Positions 42,448 to 55,439 of a stretch of DNA of 64,000 nt are shown one piece after another. Position 1 is the first letter of the stretch. Every line of letters begins with the position of its first letter. The stretch spans positions 62,001 through 126,000 of the forward strand of contig JPHH03000051.1 of assembly GCA_000750105.3 (NCBI GenBank), written 5' to 3'. The translations under genes and the position numbers were made by a program. The DNA is from Tolypocladium sp. Sup5 PDA-1. Lineage: Eukaryota; Ascomycota; Sordariomycetes; Hypocreales; Ophiocordycipitaceae. Under the pieces are notes generated by a model. The model ran no database searches and was not told the origin of the DNA. It saw only the letters and a list, made by a program, of their open reading frames with translations.

Positions 42448-44964
42448 TTAATAAGGGATAGCCTTCTGCTGATGCATGGCCAGCCAGTCCTCAGAACGAA
42501 TTGGAGGCGTAGCCGCCCGGTCAATGAGCTCAGAAGTCCTCTGTCTTGGCATAGCATGACGGTTGTTGGCCTCAATAGAAGAGACCCTCTTATAAGTAGA
42601 AGAGGCGATGCCGCCATGCGCACACTTGGCACCGTTGAATGCCGCGTGGGCTGCGGCCTTCCAGATCTCGCTGACGTCGTTGACCATGGGTGCCTGCCAG
42701 TATAAGCGGCAGTCGGCGTTCTCGGCAACGAACTGCGCCGGGAGGCCGTCGTTGACGTTGTCTCGGAGGATTTGGTCGCGCACGTTCACCGACGAAGCAG
42801 TGCTTCGCTGAATGGGCAAGTCGGAGTATCGGGCAAACTCGGCGAGTTTCTTGGGATCCTTGGTCAAGGAAGCCGCTCTCTTGGTGTAAGAGAGAATGTT
42901 CTGGAACGACAGAACCTGCGAGCCCTTGACACCGCCTACGCCCTGGATGGGACCCTCGATGGGGCGACCACCAAAGGCGATCGACTTGACACCGCCCTGG
43001 ATACGGAGCATCTCGGAGGCCAGGGTGCACGTTGAGGCGCAGACACCATCGTACAGCATTACGATGTTCTCGGCCGCGAAAGGTTGGGAGATATTGGCCA
43101 GCTTGCCGTACCCGGAAATCTCAATGCCCAGTCCGAACGTGTCGTTGGTAGTTGTGAGAGGGTCGGTGAGATTCCACCGCATAAGGGCCGTGTAAGGTGT
43201 GTGCTTGAAGACATGCGGGGCGAACTTGTCCTCAAATGTCAAGAACTTGTCATTTGTCAGGTTCAAATCGTAGCGATAGTTGAACCAAGACTCGTAGTCG
43301 TTGATCTTGTCAGCGTCACTGCTGGTGAAGGGGTCAAAGTCGGCAACCTCATCGTTGACGGTGCGGGCAATGGCGATATACGCATCGTTGCCCTTCCAGC
43401 GGGAGAATCCATCCTCCTGTACACGCGGGAAGAGCTGGCGGAAGAAGTCATAGCCCTGGAGGATGTAGCCGCCGCCATTGCCCTGGAAGTCGATTACCAG
43501 CTTGGTTTTGCCCGCGGCAACAGCCTCGGCGTAGAAGTCTCGGCATACGGCCTGAAATTCAGCCGGACTCTGGCTCTCGAAAGCGAGGAGGACAATGACA
43601 GCGACATCCTCCAAGCCCTCGCCGGTGAGATAGTAGCCGGAGACGATGCCGTCTTTGGTCGCAATAACCGGCTTCGGGTAGCCTGGGACAAGTCCGCTGC
43701 TGCTGGCCGCTGGCGTGGCTGAGCTTGCGGCCGCCGCCTTCTTGGGAACGCAGAAGGCGGAGTAGAATGAAGCGCCGTCGACGACACCAGTCATGTTGCC
43801 GACCACGGTAGCCTTGTTTTCCAAGCTCAAAACCGTTCCATTCTCGAAGGTGAAGGTTGTGTTTGGGCCTTGGTAGATAAGACTGATGCGACCGCCGCCC
43901 GCAAAGTAACCGCTAATGCCCGCCACCGCGTGCAGGGAGGTCTCATAGAACATGGAGTTGTACGCAGCATCGACGTCCTGGTTGTATGTCGCTGCGTTGA
44001 TGGTGTCTTCGACATACTTGGCCGCATCGACGCCGTTGATAAGCTTGACGGCAGATGCTGTGCTTGGGGAGGACACCACATCCTCTGGCAGAACGTTAAT
44101 CGGAGCCCTCTTTGGTCAGGACTTCTGCCACTTACCGTATAGCTTGATGACGGGCAAGGACGTGCCGTCCTCGCTGATGGAGACAAGAGAGCGCTGGCGT
44201 TTCCATTTGAATGCTTTGGAGAGGGCATCGGGATAAAAGATGTAGTGTCCGTCGTGGCCTGGGCCAACGACGGTGTTGTATAGGTCCGACTGGAAGGCAT
44301 ACTCGCTTGCGTACTTGCCAGCCTGCAGGTTGGACTTGACCTTGGCCAGATTGGCAAACATGTCATAGCCGGGGTAGAAGTAGTCCTTGGGCGGGTCCGC
44401 CTTGTACGCAGCATCGCTCTGCCACTCTAGATAGGGCTCAATGGAGTCGACAAGTTCAATGGCCGCCTCCTTGTGCAGCGGGACAGAGTTCAAGCACTCG
44501 TATGCCAGGGCGGCTGCCACGGTTGGGGTGGCTGGACTCTTGTCAGCAATTCGCAGCGACGTCGTGAGGCAACACGGACACCTACCTGTCACCTTGATCT
44601 GCTCTGCCCAAGAGCTGCTGGCTCTGGCGCATGCCGCCACGGATGCAGTCGTCGTTGGCACGGTCGTCGTTCCTGTTGCCGGCACCGTGGTGGTCGGCGC
44701 TATGCAGGAGCAAGCGCTGGACAGGCGGGAGGACAAGTCGCCGTTTTGGTTGGCCTTGCACGCGTCAGCGGCGAAGGTCGGGATCGCTGTCGCGGCGACG
44801 GCGGCCGACGTGAAGGTGGAACAGAAAGCCTGGGCACTTTCCAGCCGGCCGGGGATCTGAGTCGCTCTCATCGCTCGCAGGCAGTTGTCCGCGGCGCATC
44901 GAGCAGCAACCAAGTCGGCCCCTCCGGCCAGCAGCGCCGCCACGGCGATGGCGTCTCGACGCAT
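42448..44964 (-). CDS. Secreted S41 (CPAF/UstP-like) peptidase-family protein
   Basis: Three exons (44964-44593, 44538-44136, 44084-42448) join exactly to 803 residues. A signal peptide (MRRDAIAVAALLAGGADLVA) precedes a Cys- and Thr-rich N-terminal part. Then come LAYECLNSVPLHKEAAIELV, SIEPYLEWQSDAAY and PGHDGHYIFYPDALSKAF, the N-terminal blocks of fungal S41/CPAF-like proteins. The C-terminal catalytic half has KLVIDFQGNGGGYILQGYDF, NIVMLYDGVCASTC (likely nucleophile Ser) and FGGRPIEGPIQGVGGVKGSQ. The first intron (44539-44592, 54 bp) has a weak GTGACA donor and is itself free of stops, so it may be retained; the second (44085-44135) is clear. The closest named relative known to me is UstP of the ustiloxin B cluster, whose role is unsettled; many copies lie outside clusters. 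The last 40 residues look unlike the family and may be an extension. Confidence 0.87.
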
Positions 44965-47183
44965 CTTGTCGACTGCGTGACCGTGTTCAAGACTCGGCTG
45001 GATCTCTTTCGAGACACGTCAGGGGCGAATGAGAGATTGAGTCTGGCCACCTCGAGAGAATGATTGACCAAGCTCGAGAGCTCCAAGGGTGTCAATGGCG
45101 GCGAGCAGGGACATAATGTAGTCCAACCGGCGCGTCCGCTGAGATCCATGCATCTTCAACAGCTTGGACATCCCGAGAAAGGTACCCGGCTAGCCAGCGA
45201 AGGTCTGGCCGGTCCCGCGTCGGTTCTCAGCTACCCGTACCCAATCGATGGCCTTGCCGCGGCTCCAACTGCACGCCACGGCAAGGGGCCTAGATTGTGG
45301 ACGTCCTTTGTCGGGACCGCCAGCGGACCTTTTGTCAGGGGAACCAGAAGATGCTCATCGTCACGGCCAGACTCCCGACCACCTTCTAAATGCGGGGAAG
45401 TGAACCGGCATCGATCGACATCGGCAGGGCAGAAATCCGGGGCCCGGAGTTGCTGGAAGAGGCAGGTAACACCTTAGCACGAACCTGAACTTTGCGGAAG
45501 ATTCTTGCTGATCTCTCTTTCCCTTTTCGTCCTTCTCGCTGCGGGGGAAGCAAAAGGACCAACCGGCCCCGAATGCTACGGTGGGGGCGGCTCGCACACC
45601 TTATCAAGGGCTTGAGCCGGCTTACGGTGGCTGTACTCCGTATCCGTACATACATCGTACATGTACGGATATACGATGTGCGAACACGCATACCGTACCT
45701 CGTAGTGGAGTCTCAGAGGCATGGCAGCCCCTCAGCGTTTAGCAGGCCTCAGCGGGCGACCAGCTGAAAGCACGCTATCATTCCGTACGAGTCGCTGTAA
45801 GCTAAACTGGGAGTTCACTAACCTATTCTCGCTACATACATTTAAAGGGTTTTGGTTCGCTGTACGTAAATAGCGCGATCAAAACAATACTCTGCGTTTC
45901 CCGAGGACTGGATGGGATGGACGTCGTCGGTTAAGGGTAAGCAGCCGACAAACATGTGGTTGCCTCACCACGTATGCCAAGAGCCAAAGCTGTACCCTTC
46001 TTGTGACCTGACTACAACCTATAGCAGTGAAGGCAACTAGTGTTGTATTTCAGCTATGATCTGTTTGGTGAAGGGTGCCGCTGGTGTCTGCAGTCAATCC
46101 GCGAATCCGCCCATGCCCCAGCGTGTAAGTTGAGGCTGCGTGTATGTAGTCGTCGTCTTTCTGCAACATCATTGCTTGTGACTGCATGTGCACCTTATTA
46201 TTGTCTAATAAGCGCCGGACGGATCGTTAAAAGACGTTCGGCAGCACAGACTTGGCGCCACTGTCCCACAATCTTTTGTGTTACTGTTTCTTCGACTTGC
46301 TTCGTACTCACAGTAGCAATAGATCCATTGTCGGCCATGGCCTGCACTCTTGCACATGGTCAGGACATTCAAGCAGTATCTGTTTAAAGATTCTTGCTTC
46401 TCTTCGACAAGCAACGGTATACGTTATCGAGTTGCAAGCAGAGGTACGGAACTGTCACGGAAACGCATCGTCTTGATAGCCTTGGTTGAAGACTCGGGTT
46501 CATGGGGAAAGAGCCCGAGAAAGGCAAGTCGCCAAACTCGATACCTAGGACATGAGAAACATCCTTATCATAATTCAATATCAATAATAAGAGAATACAC
46601 AAAATATAACTTCAAATGAACCAGTCCTGCCAACGTTTATCCGGAGATGACTTGAGGTGCGTGGCAGTAACACACAGAGTGTGTATGCTTGCCTGCTTCA
46701 CCGCGGCGAAAACTTCTCTCCAGCATGGTGGCGGCAACGAAGTGGTCAAGGGCAATGCTGGTTTGCTATTCTATGGGAGTCTCATAAACGAAGTTATTTC
46801 ATGGGTGATTTGTGATTCCTGGTACAGGCGACTCAATCTTGACTGCATGTAGCTGAATACGCAGCGCAATGCACCTCAGTGCTCCCCTTCACGACGTGTA
46901 CTTGTACTTTGTAATGAACTCTTTGACGGACAAAGTGTTCAAACCTGGAAACTTTTAGTTGAGCGACTTGGCGCTTGATTTCAAGTCCAGCAATCCCTGG
47001 GCCATTGCAAGCCCTGCAACCGTCCTGATGAAATTAACCTTTGACGTCAGGGTGGCCGTAGATGAGGGTTTTTGTTTTCGGACCATGTGTTTCCCTCTCT
47101 CATACTCATGGTCAGTCGCTTTGATAACATTAGCTCTTAGCGAGTCCGTTATGCCTTACTTAACTATAATACTAGCACTCTAT
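44965..47183. other. Gene-free 2.2 kb stretch
   Basis: No gene recognised on either strand. It contains the promoter of the S41 gene at its left end and the 3' flank of the ABC gene at its right. An inverted repeat is listed separately. Confidence 0.4.
45642..45670. repeat. Inverted repeat, 10-base arms
   Basis: ATCCGTACAT and ATGTACGGAT form a perfect 10-base stem around a 9-base spacer, preceded by TACTCCGT. Related CGGAGTACATCCG-like sequences occur near 9075 and 26175. It could be a dispersed fungal palindrome or a protein site. Confidence 0.5.
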
Positions 47184-50100
47184 TTAGCTATTCAAGCTCT
47201 GCATCGCTACAAATTCCCAATACCGCCCCTGTCTCGCCACCAGCTCCATATGCGTACCCTGTTCGACCACAACACCGTTATCAAATACATAGATGCAGTC
47301 AGCATGGGTAATGGAGCTAAGACGATGTGCAACCGCAACGGTGGTTCTCCCGACGGCGGCGGCGGCCAGGGCTTGCTGGACTACGGCCTCGGAGTGGGAA
47401 TCCAGGGCTGATGTCGCTTCGTCGAGGAGCCTGTCAAGGAAATTAGTAGTGGTCACGCCAGGGAAAACGAAAAGAGATGTGGCACTGACAGGACTTTTGG
47501 GTTGCGCAGGAGTGCTCTAGCGAGAGCCAGACGCTGCCTCTGCCCGCCAGAGACCTGGCTGCCTCTGGGACCCACGAGAGTGTTGAGTCCTTCAGGGAGG
47601 GATTCCTATCAAAGGTCAGTATACAGAAGACTATGTCACTGCCTGCAATAGTCTGCAACATACCACAAACTCCCAAATATTTGCATCCCGGCAAGCGCGC
47701 TCGATATCTTCCTCGTCGGCCGCCTCGATGTTGCTGACAACGTTCTCCCGAATGGTTCCACTGTACAGCACTGCATCCTGCTCCACAATAGCCAGCTGCC
47801 TACGGTATTCCTGTAAGTTGTACTTCCGTATGTCCATTTGGTCCGCAAGGACCTGCCCAGCCCGAGGGTCATATAGCCGCTCAAGGAGATTCAACAGCGA
47901 GCTCTTCCCGCTGCCGCTGGCCCCAACAAGCGCCACGAAGTGACCAAAGGCCGCCGTCAGCGACACATTCTGCAATACGAGGCTCGGTTTTCCTTCATAG
48001 GAAGGGTACGAGAAGTCCACGTCGCGTATCGCCACGTCACCCGTTAAGCGGCATGCAGACTCCCCAGTCTCTGCCTCGACATCAATTTCGGGCACTGTCT
48101 CGATCAATGTCTTTAGCCTCTCGGTCGCCTCTTGCGCGCCTGCTACATCTGGGGCGTAAGAGAAGATGCCACCGGCCGATTGAGCGCTGTATATGGTGGC
48201 AACAAAGCAGATGAGGAACCTCTGCACGGAGTACTCGCCCGTCGGTAGCATCTTCGCGCCGCCGTACCAGAATATGAGGGCCGTGCAGAAAATGACGATA
48301 GACTGGCTGGTACCGTATAGCACAGAGAGAAGCAGACTTTTGCCGAGACCTGTGCGGAGCTCGTTACTCAGCTGGGTACCGTACTGCGTCGCAACCATAT
48401 CCTCAAGACCAAGCGCGGCGATGGTTCGGATGCCGCGGATGGCCTCCGATACGGTACTGGCAGTCTGTGTGTCCCGTAGGCTCTTCTTCTCTAGATCCGC
48501 GAGGATACGAAACCGTGCGTAGCCCGTTGCAAAGATGAGCGGCATTGTAGATGCGGCAACGAGTCCGAGCTTCCACCCGAAGGAGATGGCGACACCGAAC
48601 CCGGCCACAACAGCAAACAGGCTATTGCATAAGGCACCAAGGATAGTTCCGCTTAGGCCGTTGAGTTGGTTCGCCTGCTGGGCAAGGAATGCCGTCAACG
48701 CACCGGAGCTGTTACCCGGCTTGGCGAAGAACATATTATCTTGGCGCAGGATGGCGGCGAAGGCAACGCTGCGCGCGCGGACGATCAGACGGGACGAGGC
48801 CAGGGCAAGAGGCACGCTCTGCGTGACGTAACCAAAGAATACAACCCACGCAGTGAGCCATTGCATGCCGGCCCAGAAGCCCACGCCGTATCCCCCGAGG
48901 GTGAGGCTGGGATCGCGCAAGGCGAGTATCATGTTGCCAAACAGGATGCCAGTGACGGGGTACGCGATGCCCGAAAAGACGGTCCCAATCATGCCGAGAA
49001 TCAAGAGGCTTCGTTCCGGGTGATTGAGCTTCAAGAGAAACTTGACGAGTTCCAAGGTAGAAGAGGATTGTGCTTTGCGTTGTGGTTGCTCGTCAATGGA
49101 TGCCAGGCTGCTTTGCGGCCGCAAGGAAGTTCTGGCCTCGTGATCCTTCTCATCGCTAGGATCACGATCTTTGCCATCGCTCGCGCCTGCCTCGCCCTGG
49201 AGGCTTTGAGCCTTGGCCAGAGATGCGTATGTTCCACACTTGACAAGAAGCTCCTCGTGAGTTCCCTGCTCTGTGATACGGCCGTGCTCCATGACAACGA
49301 TTTTGTCGGCATGTCTGACCGTCGAGAGCCTGTGAGTAATGACGATGGTTGTACGTCCCTCCGATGAACCACGGGTGTTCAATGCGCCCTGCACAACGGA
49401 TTCCGATTTGGCGTCCAGAGCTGCAGCAGGCTCGTCCAAGAGCAGGAGTTTCGGTTCTGAGACCACGGCCCGAGCAATGGCAATTCTTTGGCGCTGTCCA
49501 CCGCTCAAAATTCCGCCATACTCACCAACCGGGGTCTGGTAGCCCTGCGAAAGTTGACAGATGAATGAGTGGGCATTTGCACCCTTCGCAGCCTTTTCTA
49601 CAAGCTTCGATTTCGTTGCCTCGTCCGACTTTGGGCCGTGTTAGTGCGTTGCAGAGAGCACATGATGGAGGGCCAGCACCGACCTTTTCGTGACATGTTC
49701 CCACCAATCCAAATGCAATGTTTTCGAAAACCGTTGTGTTGAAGAGGAATGACTCCTGGCTGACCACTCTGGTCTTCGAGCGGAACCACTGCAAGTCCAC
49801 GTCCTGCATATCGTGACCATCGATAAGGAGTCGGCCACGGATGGGCAAGTAGAACCCCTGAAGCAGGTAGAGAATGCTCGACTTGCCTGCTCCAGAAGGC
49901 CCTACAATCGCAGTTGTCTTTCCAGCAGGCACGTCCAGAGTAAACTCTTCCAGCACGAGTTGGCTGATCCGCAGCGGATACACCAGCTTCACATTGTTAA
50001 ACTGAATGTGACCACGCAACCGATCCAACTTTATACCCTGGCCGGGGCTGGAATGTAACCCGGCGGCGGTCGGCTGTCGCTCGATGGTGGCAAAGATGCG

Positions 50101-51267
50101 GTTTGATGCCGCTCCCGCGGCCCCAAAGGCTTGTAAGTGAGGAGCTACTTGACCGAACGAAACGCCTGCAATCATGGATGCGAACATGACGGTGACAACC
50201 TGTGAAGTGGTGATGTCACCAGCAGACATGAAGCGCGAGCCAGCCCAGCACGCGAGAGCAAACGCACTTAGCATCATCCACATTATGCCGCCGATGAACA
50301 AACCCATCATGCCTTTGGCCTTGAAATCTGCCTTGGCAGCTGGCGCGAGCGACGCATCGTACTTGCCGGAAAACCGCTGTTGTAACCCATATGCGGCAAC
50401 GTTGCGCAAAGATGATATGGCTTCCTCGGCAAACGTAGCTGTGGTGGAGTACAGGTCGGTGGAAACTCGTTGCGCCTTTTTCATCGAGACACCAAGTACC
50501 GCCATCCATGCTGTCACAGCGACGGGCAGACAAAGCATGACAAGAGCGAGACGCCATGACCTAGCAAAGGCTATGGCCAGAGCCGCCAAGAAAGCACTGA
50601 GACCGCTGATGGCCAAGCCGACCTTTTGGGAAATTCCATCCTGCACGACATTCAGGTCGGTCGTAATACGCGTGGCGGCTTCTCCGGCCCCGAGGGCGTC
50701 CAAGAAGGCGATGTTCTGGCGAAGGAGAGCTTCGAAGTAGGTGGATCGCAGACGTTTGGTAATGCGCTCGCCGGTCCAGGTGAAACCGAAGACAAAGAGA
50801 CTGGTTAAAACAAGTGTTCCGACCGCTATAAAAAGTCAATACGGCGTATCTTGGAGATGGGAAGCAATCCCGGGGCCAGGGAGCTGAATACCGATATACA
50901 CAAAGTAGAGAATCAATCTGTTCACGTCATCCACAAATGACTCCATGTTTGACTGGCTACTGAGGTCTGAAAAGCTGCCAACAAGCGAACCCAGAACAAG
51001 CTGCAATAGTCAGGAAAGGACGAGATCGAGTGTAGCGTTGAGCGGCCGTTAACTGACCGTCATCAGCGGCATCGTCGCTCCGGCAGCCGCTGCCACCAAG
51101 GCGCTGAGTGCCATGACTAGCAAGTCCACAGCATCGGTGTGTCGATAGACGTCGAAGTATCCGGAACCACTTTCTGGCATCTCCATCTGGCTTGAGAGAC
51201 AGCCAAGTTCGTCTTCATCCAGGCCCAGGGGGTTGAAGCTGGAGTCATTGAGTTTCTTGTTGTCCAT
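47184..51267 (-). CDS. Full-size ABCB (MDR/P-glycoprotein type) ABC transporter
   Basis: Six exons (51267-51058, 51000-50892, 50825-49684, 49628-47664, 47605-47490, 47430-47184) join exactly to 1262 residues in the order TMD1-NBD1-TMD2-NBD2. TMD1 includes FLDALGAGEAATRITTDLN. NBD1 has AIVGPSGAGKSS (Walker A), RVVSQESFLF (Q-loop), GGILSGGQRQRIAIARA, LLLLDEPAAALD (Walker B and D-loop) and VITHRLS. NBD2 has ALVGASGSGKSS, AIVEQDAVLYSGT, SQVSGGQRQRLALARA, LLLDEATSALD and VAHRLSS. Both catalytic glutamates are present. NBD1 reads PAAALD where TSALD is usual, a common fungal variant. The linker of about 60 residues is charged and rich in Asp, Glu and Lys. Such pumps export drugs, toxins or metabolites across the plasma membrane. 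The divergent Zn2Cys6 gene at 52508 is a candidate regulator. Confidence 0.93.
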
Positions 51268-52507
51268 TGTAAGGTTTATGCTGACGCTGTGAACGAGGGA
51301 TCGGAAAGGGATAAGAGAGCGATGCTAAAAATTCACCAGGAGTCGGAAGTTGTATGTCAGTCGACACTAGGGAAAATACTGCAAGACTCGTGCTCAAATG
51401 CGCAACTAAAGGATCTCAGGGAAGATATACCTAATAGCACTCCATCATGCAGAGACTATACTGCGATCCATAACCACGGCACTTAGATCGACTTAATTAT
51501 AGAGTCGGGGCGAGGGAAATGTCACGGGCGAAATTAGTAGCTAGTCTTCGTTTAGGAAACGAGCTCTTACTTCTACCCCCCTTTAGTATAGCCTCGCTAC
51601 GATTGTAACTGCACTTCAGCGAAGCAGCATCGAGCCGGTTCACAAAAGATACGTCGGGGGCAGCGAGGTAACCCGCGTTGATTGATGTAGACCTCATTGG
51701 GGACACGGCTTTGCCGGAGTAGCCGGCCAGGACATTAGGCATGTCATGCCCTTGCCGCCAGAAGCTCTTATATGCTCGTTCCTAAACGAGAGACTACGGA
51801 AGCGTGGTCTGATGTGCCGAATGATCCACTTTCCATTTACCCCATGGTGGCTGATCTTAGGGTTGGGTGGCTGCCAGCGGACTCCTTGACACTCCGCAAG
51901 CCCGATAACCAGGCGCTGACTTGGCACAACTGTCAGAAATTGCGCTGTACCTTCCATTCAGCTGCCTCGCACAGGGCGAGACTGCCTCCATGTCTGCCTT
52001 GCGGCCATATCAATCCTGTCCATTGAATAGAAAAGTAGCGTCGAACAGTGGTGGGCTCGGCGTAGAAAGCCGTGTTAGGCCCCAGCTTACGACGGGCTAG
52101 GGAAGCTGCGATCTAAATAAGACAGACCCGAGGCCCTGTTGCTTCAGCCCCTGTTCGGTGCTGGGGCTGACGTATTATTATCTGGCAGTGCAAAGTAGCC
52201 TTCTCCGCACGACGTAATGTTGTCAAGTTCTCGTATTCCTAAAAGGGGGAACGAGAGGTGACGAAGCACGCACAGCCCCGCCAAGTTGCCCAATGAACCG
52301 CCGCCTTGCGCCAGCCACCCATCCAGCACATGCTCACAATGGAGGGTCAGCAAGTTACTGCGTCGAGGAAAACTGGAGGAAAGGGGGATGCTATTCTCTT
52401 TTGCGCTTTTGACCTTTCTATCGCCCGCACAGTCTGCACTCAAGCACCCTCCTCCTCATTCCGTCCATTCATGCAAGGCACCTCGCTTCATGCTCGTTGT
52501 CGTGGAC
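51268..52507. other. Divergent promoter region between ABC transporter and Zn2Cys6 regulator
   Basis: About 1.2 kb between two genes that read away from each other. No coding sequence recognised. A shared control region is likely but no operator can be named. Confidence 0.45.
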
Positions 52508-54147
52508 ATGGCTAGCGACTCGGACTCCAACAATGCCACCGTCTTCACTAACACCTTCTTGGTGGCAAGTAAGGAGAGCCAGTTGCCTGCGTTGCAGACA
52601 ACTGGGGACGCCAACCAACCACGCAAGAAGCGTCCACACCACAAAAGCCGCCGGGGCTGCATCGCATGCAAGCGAAGGAGAGTCAAGGCAAGCCCCCCAA
52701 AATCACCAGTTTTTTTAGTGACGGCTTTTGCTGACAGGTGCAGTGTGACGAGCGGCTGCCTTGCTCAAGCTGCGTGAAACGTAACACCCAGTGCCTCCGC
52801 TCACAGCGAGAGGATCAGATTATTCCGAGCATGCCCAGGCCCAGAGCTCATTTCGACATGGAAGTAGATCCGCAGATCGGGCTGCTGCATCTAGAGTTGT
52901 TCCATCACTGGGAAAAGGAAACGCGCTCAACTCTCTCCTTTCCAGAGGTCTGGCCTGTGGTGATGCAGCGGGCATTCGATGTTCGACAACCCGTGCCTTA
53001 AAACCAGGACGCTTGCTAACTCGCGATGCAGGAGGAGTTCGTTATGTCGGCAGTGCTATGTGTCGCCGCAACCCATCTCACGACACTGTGTCCCCAGAGT
53101 GCCAAATACTCCCGGGCCTCTGTGCAGCTGCTGTCCAAATCTCTTCGGCTCCTGCGCCAAAATTTGTCCCGCCCTTTCACCAAGGACAACTCCGACGCTA
53201 TAGTGGGGACAGCGGTCCTCATCAACTACATATCGTGGTGCCACCTTGGGTTCCTCGACGGACAGCGCGCCTCTGAACCCAACAACCGCAGACTCGAGCT
53301 TTCCCAGGATCAGCTGTTCCTTCTGAGCCCCGGCGTTCTCCAGGTGTGGTTCCAAGCCATGCCAATCTTTATTGCGGAGCGTAGCGTCTTCGTAACCGTT
53401 ACTCATCAGCGCCCACGACTCAACATCGAAGAGACCCTCGACAGAAGAGGAGAGGACCCGACAAGGTTCGTAGAGCCGTTCATGAAAATATGGGACGATC
53501 CGCTCTACCAGACCTGCGGAATCCCCAACCAGGAGGCAACAACTTCTTCTCGTGGGCCTCCACCGCGTGCATGGAACATCCTCATCGGACTTGAGGCAGA
53601 GCTATCATGGGACGAGGTACAGTCATCGGTTTTATCAGATCCAGAAGGGGTAAAATGCCAGCTGCTTCTGCAGAACCTCAGGAAGGCTCTCTGTAAGGTG
53701 AATGCGGGTATCGCCTCCACGGTGGACTGCCCCAGCACACACGTCGCAGCTGAGCCCCAGTTCGCCAACCCCTTGGCCGAGTTACGCCCTGGAGATACCA
53801 CGCGCATGGCATTCGAGCGGGTCGTACGCCGGCTGTCGCCCATCCTATGCTGCCTATATCCCTTGTCCACGCCATCGGGCATGGCTATCCATCCAAACGC
53901 GTTGCCCCGCCAGGCGGACTTGGAGCGGCTGTTCTTTGCGTTCCCAGTTCTCTGCTGTGGGCCTTTCGCTGAGCTAACGATGAAGGGCGATTCACGCGCC
54001 CTCGTCGTGCTCTTCCACTTCTACCGTGCCGCCCATAGCTTGCTAACGACGCAGAAATCATGGTGGGCCAGCGAGCGCAGCCATGTCATGGAGGCATTGA
54101 TACTGAGGGAGCTGGGATCACGAAATCTGGGTGTTTGTCTGCGGTAG
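52508..54147 (+). CDS. Zn2Cys6 transcription factor with GC-AG intron
   Basis: Three exons (52508-52687, 52744-52980, 53032-54147) join exactly to 510 residues. The zinc cluster is GCIACKRRRVK, then CDERLPCSSCVKRNTQC, split by intron 1, and preceded by a basic KKRPHHKSRR stretch. Intron 1 has a GC donor (AAG|GCAAGC at 52688) and must end at GTGCAG (52743), not the earlier ACAG, for the CX6C spacing to be right. A middle region (LLHLELFHHWEKETRSTLSF) and EEFVMSAVLCVAATHL are typical of the sterol-uptake (Upc2-like) group of fungal regulators. The start at MASDSDSNN was chosen over the in-frame upstream Met because it leaves a plausible leader; both are possible. It is divergent from the ABC transporter and probably regulates it or nearby metabolic genes. 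Confidence 0.88.
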
Positions 54148-55439
54148 CGGAGTGCAGCTTAGAGTAACATAGATGCTCGCAACCACTACACCGCCGCGTA
54201 GTGAGTACCCAGTTGCTACGATGCCGCAGGTGGATATAGTTTATGTGAAGCACGAATACGCAAGCTCTTAACTCGAGCCAATATGGACCGTAATTATGTC
54301 TATGCGAAAGAATGCACACATAGTGTATGATCGACACTTTGAAGAGATTCAAGATATCGTAGCGCCAAAACAGTTCCTCAACTACAAGATGCGCGGTGGA
54401 GGTTCATAAGCTTCGCTAACGAGGATGGTGCCAACCCAACAGACCATCGATTGCCACCTAAATCCGCTTGTTTCCAAAGTTACAAGATTCGAACGCCGTT
54501 AACTCATCACTGCTGAAAGGCTTCCTGCCACCTCAGATCTGGTCTATTAACAGAGCAAAGTATGTAGATTTGTAAGATGAAAGAAGGAAGAAGGGAGAAG
54601 AGAGATAAAAGGATCCGAACGACTAAGAGGTCAGTCAGGTGGCAAAGGTGCAGCGGCTGGAACGAATCGACAGCTATAGCCTTGACTAAGTGTTCTTCTG
54701 TGGCTTGGGGGGAAATGAGCGTCAGGCGCAGTAGCCATACACGTCCGTTCAAAGGCAACTGAAGCTCTAGGTCAGGATCTGGGGACCCAGCCGAGGACCT
54801 GAAAGTCCGGGACATGATCAAACTTAGCGCTTACAAACATCTGACCGGCATCACCACGTCAACAATACCATCGGCAGAGCGCGGGACAACGGTCTCTTAC
54901 CTTACCCTGCGCCAGCCCAGGAAGTGACACGGATGATCGGGGCCCCCTGTTACCCGATTCGTCGGTCGGCTCGTGCCTTGAGGACGGACATCCATACGAG
55001 AGTTCAGCGGCGGCTCTCAGCTCGGAGTCCACAAATTCGACACAAGGCATTCGGCCGCGTCGCTCTTGCAGACATAACGGGCCAGGAAAATAGTAGACTA
55101 GGAAAGGGCGGAAAGGAGGCTGAGGACTTGATGTACATATATATAAGGAGCATCTGGGTCCGCAAGATCACATGGAACATCATCCTCGCACGCACACACA
55201 CAGTAATTGAGTCATCTTTCCATTCCATTTTTATGTAGAACTTCATTGCCTTGTCTTGTTTCTGTTCAAACTATAATACCCAATGAAACAGTTGCCTTCC
55301 TGCTTCGGCCGGCTCTTTCTTCCACTAGATACGTTACACGGAATCTCACACTCATGGAACATATGACCTTTCTACTCCTTACATTGCGGTGTTTGATGAG
55401 GCCCTCAACATGAACCTGTGGAGACTATAGTTGTCCCTA
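54148..55439. other. Gene-free stretch between tail-to-tail genes
   Basis: About 1.3 kb with no recognised coding sequence. Both neighbours end here, so no promoter is expected. An AC microsatellite (CACACACACA) lies near 55193-55202. Confidence 0.4.

Noticed and set aside
43084..43722. Long plus-strand open frame (212 codons)
   Set aside because: It is antisense to the S41 gene, has no family motif, and follows from the GC-rich third-codon bias of the real gene.
48666..49367. Long plus-strand open frame (233 codons)
   Set aside because: Antisense shadow of the ABC transporter TMD2/NBD1 region; no motif or splice logic.
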